DNA of 64,000 nt, taken from NCBI RefSeq assembly GCF_964204645.1, contig NW_027437443.1:1-64000 (forward strand), in the 5' to 3' direction. The first letter of the stretch is position 1; every line of letters starts with the position of its first letter. This DNA comes from Tubulanus polymorphus. Lineage: Eukaryota; Nemertea; Palaeonemertea; Tubulaniformes; Tubulanidae. The notes beneath the pieces were generated by a model. That model did no database searches and was not told where the DNA came from. It saw only the letters and a program-made list of their open reading frames with translations. Position numbers and translations under genes: made by a program. Positions 61,201 to 64,000 of the stretch are shown in pieces.

Positions 61201-64000
61201 ATCTGCCGGTAAAAAACAAGGCATTTGATTGGCTTAATACGTTAGACTAATGGCCGCTTAGAAGCAAACTGGCCGCTTAGAAGCAAACTGGCCGCTCAAG
61301 AACTCTTGGGCAATGCAATAGACCAATCTTGCAGATCTTGGGTTTGTGTTGTCTTCAGCAGGAGACAATCAAACCCTGACAAGCAAGGGGTATCGATGAA
61401 TTGATAAATGAAGTCTGATTTCTCTTTATTTCCAATAAGGAACGTGGGTTCAATGCGGAAACGTCGACTGCATGAAATGGCGTCACTTGAAAGACGTTCA
61501 CGACCCGACGAGCGTGCCGGAGAAATGGACGTGTAATATGAACGAAGATAAACGTTATAATTTGTGTAAACGACCCGAACAGGAATGGCACGAAGACGAC
61601 GACGGAGACAACTTCGTTTATAACAAATACACCGAAGGTTCAATCGTTTGGGCGAAGATGGACGGATATCCTTGGTAAGCAGGGTTGTTTTATAGCAATT
61701 TTCCAACCGTTCATAGTGGATCTGGTTTTCACATACAGTGAGGGTTCCGTCGCCAATGCCCTCATCCTGTATTGAAAAATAAGACGTCAAACTACGAATA
61801 AAATGCTCTGAGACGAGATTGATGGAATTTCTGTTGAATTTATTTGTTTTGTATGTTAGGTGGCCCGGAATGGTCGAAATAGATCCGAATATTGACACAT
61901 ATTTTGAAGTACCGAGCGACGATGAAAGTTATGTTCCGGTAAGATCACTTCTTAAATACCCTCATCATCAATACAGTACTAGTAGGAATATACCTTCCAC
62001 AGGGTGACTTAACCACCGACCTGGCAAAATAACGGGGTCTGACTGAAAAATCTCGAATTTTCACAAATCTTACCAAAAATTTTGACTAGTGTTTCTTTAT
62101 AACTACATGATTCAATGAAAAATGACTAAATTGTAACATATTAAGCCTAAATATTTCTCTGATTCACTCTGGGAATTTTGTGTAATGGAAAACTTGCAGG
62201 ATTTGTAAATGGGCAGAAAATGGCGGCACCCTGTCAAATTCTGTAATATTGACGTTCTTAAAACATGATTATGTAATCTTCACTTGTAGAATTACTATCA
62301 CGTTGTGTATTTCGACGATAAAGTTTCTCGTACTTGGGTCAGAGAACATAGACTTAAAAGTTTCAACGACATGTCCCCAGAAACAACTGCTGCTGTGAGT
62401 ACTAACCTCACAGTACTTTTTCAATAAAATTTCTTGATCTTAAAATAGGGATGATTGTCACTCTTATTTATTTGTTTGATACGTAAATCTTTAGTTAAGT
62501 AGTTTATTTCAAAGTTACAAAAAGTCAGGTAAAAACGTTTAGTTTTGCTGTTTTATAGGTGAGATATAATCGCGGAAAATACAAGAAGGACTTGGATAAC
62601 GCCATCAGAAATGCTAAAAACGCCATAGAAATGACAATAATGGTTAGTGATGTCCTTTACTCTTTGATTTGCTATAAGAACATCTCAAAAACATTTTTTT
62701 GAAATTTCCTAACTGTTTTTAAACTCAAAATCAAAACTGATTAGATTTAAATTATCGATTTCTCTCACACAGGAACGCCTTAAGAAATACGGATTCGCAA
62801 ACAGATACAAAGGTCACTGGGGGACGGAGGAAATCACGGATAGAGGCAACGTCCGGTTACCCGAGAAGAAAAGCGATGTTACTCGAATTTTAACCGACGC
62901 CGAGAAATTTTTGTCGCAAACAGTTGAGATTCTGGACACGATGGAAGAAGAGTTGCTTGATAATCGTGATAGCTCGACTGAGGAAAGCGGCGGTAGGTTG
63001 TTGCTGGAAAACTGTATTATATAGTAAAATCATTTTACCGAATTTACTCTGGATATACATGTATTAGAGACTTAGATTAAAGTCTTTCGACGGTCATTGC
63101 CTTCTCGATCATTGGAGGGAATCCTTTGTCGGATGATGTCACTATTGTGATCAAGACTGCAATGACCGTGAAAGACTGATTCTTTTATGGATAGTTCCTC
63201 AATAATTTCCCGCAGAACAGGGAAACTGGGAAAAACTTGGGAATTTGGAAATAATAATTCCCGGTTTGGAAATATTTGAGAAATTTTCCTCAAATCAGGG
63301 AAATATTTGGGAAATTCGTTACATTTCATGGATTGCATTTGCCAAGGGCGACTTTCTTCAGCGATTTCCCTTGAAAATCACCTTTATCAGCCAGTCACCA
63401 GTAAAATGTTGACTGTAGCATGATATGTCTGTTCATTTCCATTTGGGAAAATTGAAAAATCTCCCATGAAATACTTGGGAATTTTGAATTCATATAACTG
63501 TGGGAACCATGTTTCTTGCATACCAGGGTAGATGAATTTAGCTAGATAATTCTATAGATAAATTATTCTGGACCAAATAGATTTGTAGAAAATATATTAC
63601 AGTTTTATTTTCAGGCGACGGCGATGAAGATTTCGAAATGAGCGAATCTCCTAAAAAGCAGAAAAAACGAAAAAAGCAATCGAAAACGAGTCGATCGCCA
63701 TCAGATGACGCGGGAGCATCGACTGATGATGAAGAGGGCGGGCAACAACCAGAGAAGAAATACACCGGACAGAGTTTATCCGAGCGCCGCGATCGAATCA
63801 AACTAAAAACGAAACGTCGAAGTAAAGTGAATTCATCGCGTAAAATTGATTCGGACGAGGGTAAAAGACCGAAAAAGAAGACCAAAGTAGAAATTAGCAA
63901 TGTTAAAAAACCGACCTTCGCAGTTCCTAAAATGCCGAAATGGAAAAAAGTTTCGACTAAGAATGATTCGCCAGTGCAGGTTCTAAAGTCACCGGTGCTC
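58298..64000 (+). CDS. ZCWPW1-like: CW zinc finger and PWWP domain protein, ZCWPW1-like (5' part, runs off window)
   Basis: Putative nuclear reader of histone H3 methylation. Exons: 58298-58328, 58527-58684, 58885-59059, 59394-59573, 59815-59946, 60569-60772, 60849-60971, 61440-61674, 61860-61938, 62290-62394, 62559-62642, 62773-62992, 63615-64000 (open at edge); phases agree, 704 codons. The start MSKKFKAPSF precedes a good donor. Residues 1-335 are low-complexity Lys/Ser/Asp-rich. Exon 61440-61674 encodes the CW finger: WVQC, four residues, C, KWRHL, then EKWTCNMN and YNLCKRPEQEW, with the four zinc cysteines and aromatic cage tryptophans. The PWWP domain follows directly: GSIVWAKMDGYPWWPGMVEI, then YYHVVYFDDKVSRTWVRE. 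The tail is very basic with nuclear-localisation-like clusters (KKQKKRKKQSK). ZCWPW1 and ZCWPW2 share this CW-PWWP order; long N and C tails favour ZCWPW1, but other CW-PWWP relatives are possible. Confidence 0.88.
60152..60343. mobile_element. Palindromic foldback element in ZCWPW1-like intron
   Basis: Ends TGAAAGACTAAAAAGT and ACTTTTTAGTCTTTCA; the centre pairs AAAATGGAGACAGAATTTT with AAAATTCTGTCTTCATTTT. No coding capacity. Confidence 0.85.
61060..61390. mobile_element. MITE related to the element at 11946, in ZCWPW1-like intron
   Basis: Inverted ends CCAGGGTTTGATTGCCTCC and GGAGACAATCAAACCCTG; inner arms CAAGAGTTCTTGAG and CTCAAGAACTCTTGG. Ends about 50 bp before the CW-finger exon. Confidence 0.7.
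62000..62233. mobile_element. CAGGGTGGCCAC MITE in ZCWPW1-like intron
   Basis: Starts CAGGGTGACTTAACCACC, ends GGCGGCACCCTG; interior matches the family. Further degraded copies: 2259-2474, 41494-41596 and about 46960-47218. Confidence 0.7.

Noticed and set aside
61296-61898. 200-codon minus-strand ORF over the CW/PWWP exons
   Set aside because: Antisense shadow of conserved CW-finger coding sequence.

Overview
This is a eukaryotic (animal) nuclear genomic window, AT-rich and intron-dense. Reading frames are broken into short exons with GT-AG introns, proteins are animal families, and introns and spacers are packed with short inverted-repeat (MITE/foldback) elements. The protein-level resemblance (kinesin-3 and POLRMT close to vertebrate sequences, intact ZCWPW-type reader) and the small-genome style of repeats suggest a marine invertebrate, perhaps a mollusc or another lophotrochozoan. 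That taxonomic guess is inference only. No prokaryotic operons, CRISPR arrays or integrated viruses were seen.

Layout. (1) 1307-6649, plus: the last 18 exons (631 codons) of mitochondrial RNA polymerase POLRMT; its 5' part lies to the left. A short unassigned exon runs antisense at 577-805. (2) 47406-10639, minus: a complete kinesin-3 gene of the KIF1A/KIF1B-beta/unc-104 type, about 36 coding exons over 37 kb plus 5' UTR exons up to about 49.4 kb. It encodes motor, FHA, coiled coil, DUF3694-type middle region and C-terminal PH domain, about 1,682 residues without optional exons. POLRMT and KIF1 converge across a 4 kb spacer/3' UTR zone. (3) 56932-53305, minus: a complete four-exon MEPCE (7SK snRNA methylphosphate capping enzyme, BIN3 domain) of 699 codons with an unusual acidic C-terminal tail. 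(4) 58298-64000+, plus: the 5' 13 exons (704 codons) of a CW-type zinc finger plus PWWP protein resembling ZCWPW1, running off the right edge. Genes 3 and 4 are head-to-head, 1.4 kb apart.

The genes are housekeeping or neuronal genes with no evident joint pathway. Exon phases were checked by hand: every listed exon chain joins in frame. The main points of interest are inside the genes: a tandem-duplicated, probably mutually exclusive exon pair, a 144-nt cassette and a 30-nt microexon in KIF1; a duplicated-looking terminal exon in POLRMT; and a long extra tail on MEPCE. Around them are at least six families of short non-autonomous elements, including a nine-copy family with CAGGGTGGCCAC ends, a TTAA-flanked piggyBac-like MITE, and a foldback family carrying tRNA B-box-like ends. 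Two intronic minisatellites have periods (63 and 15 bp) that keep frames open.
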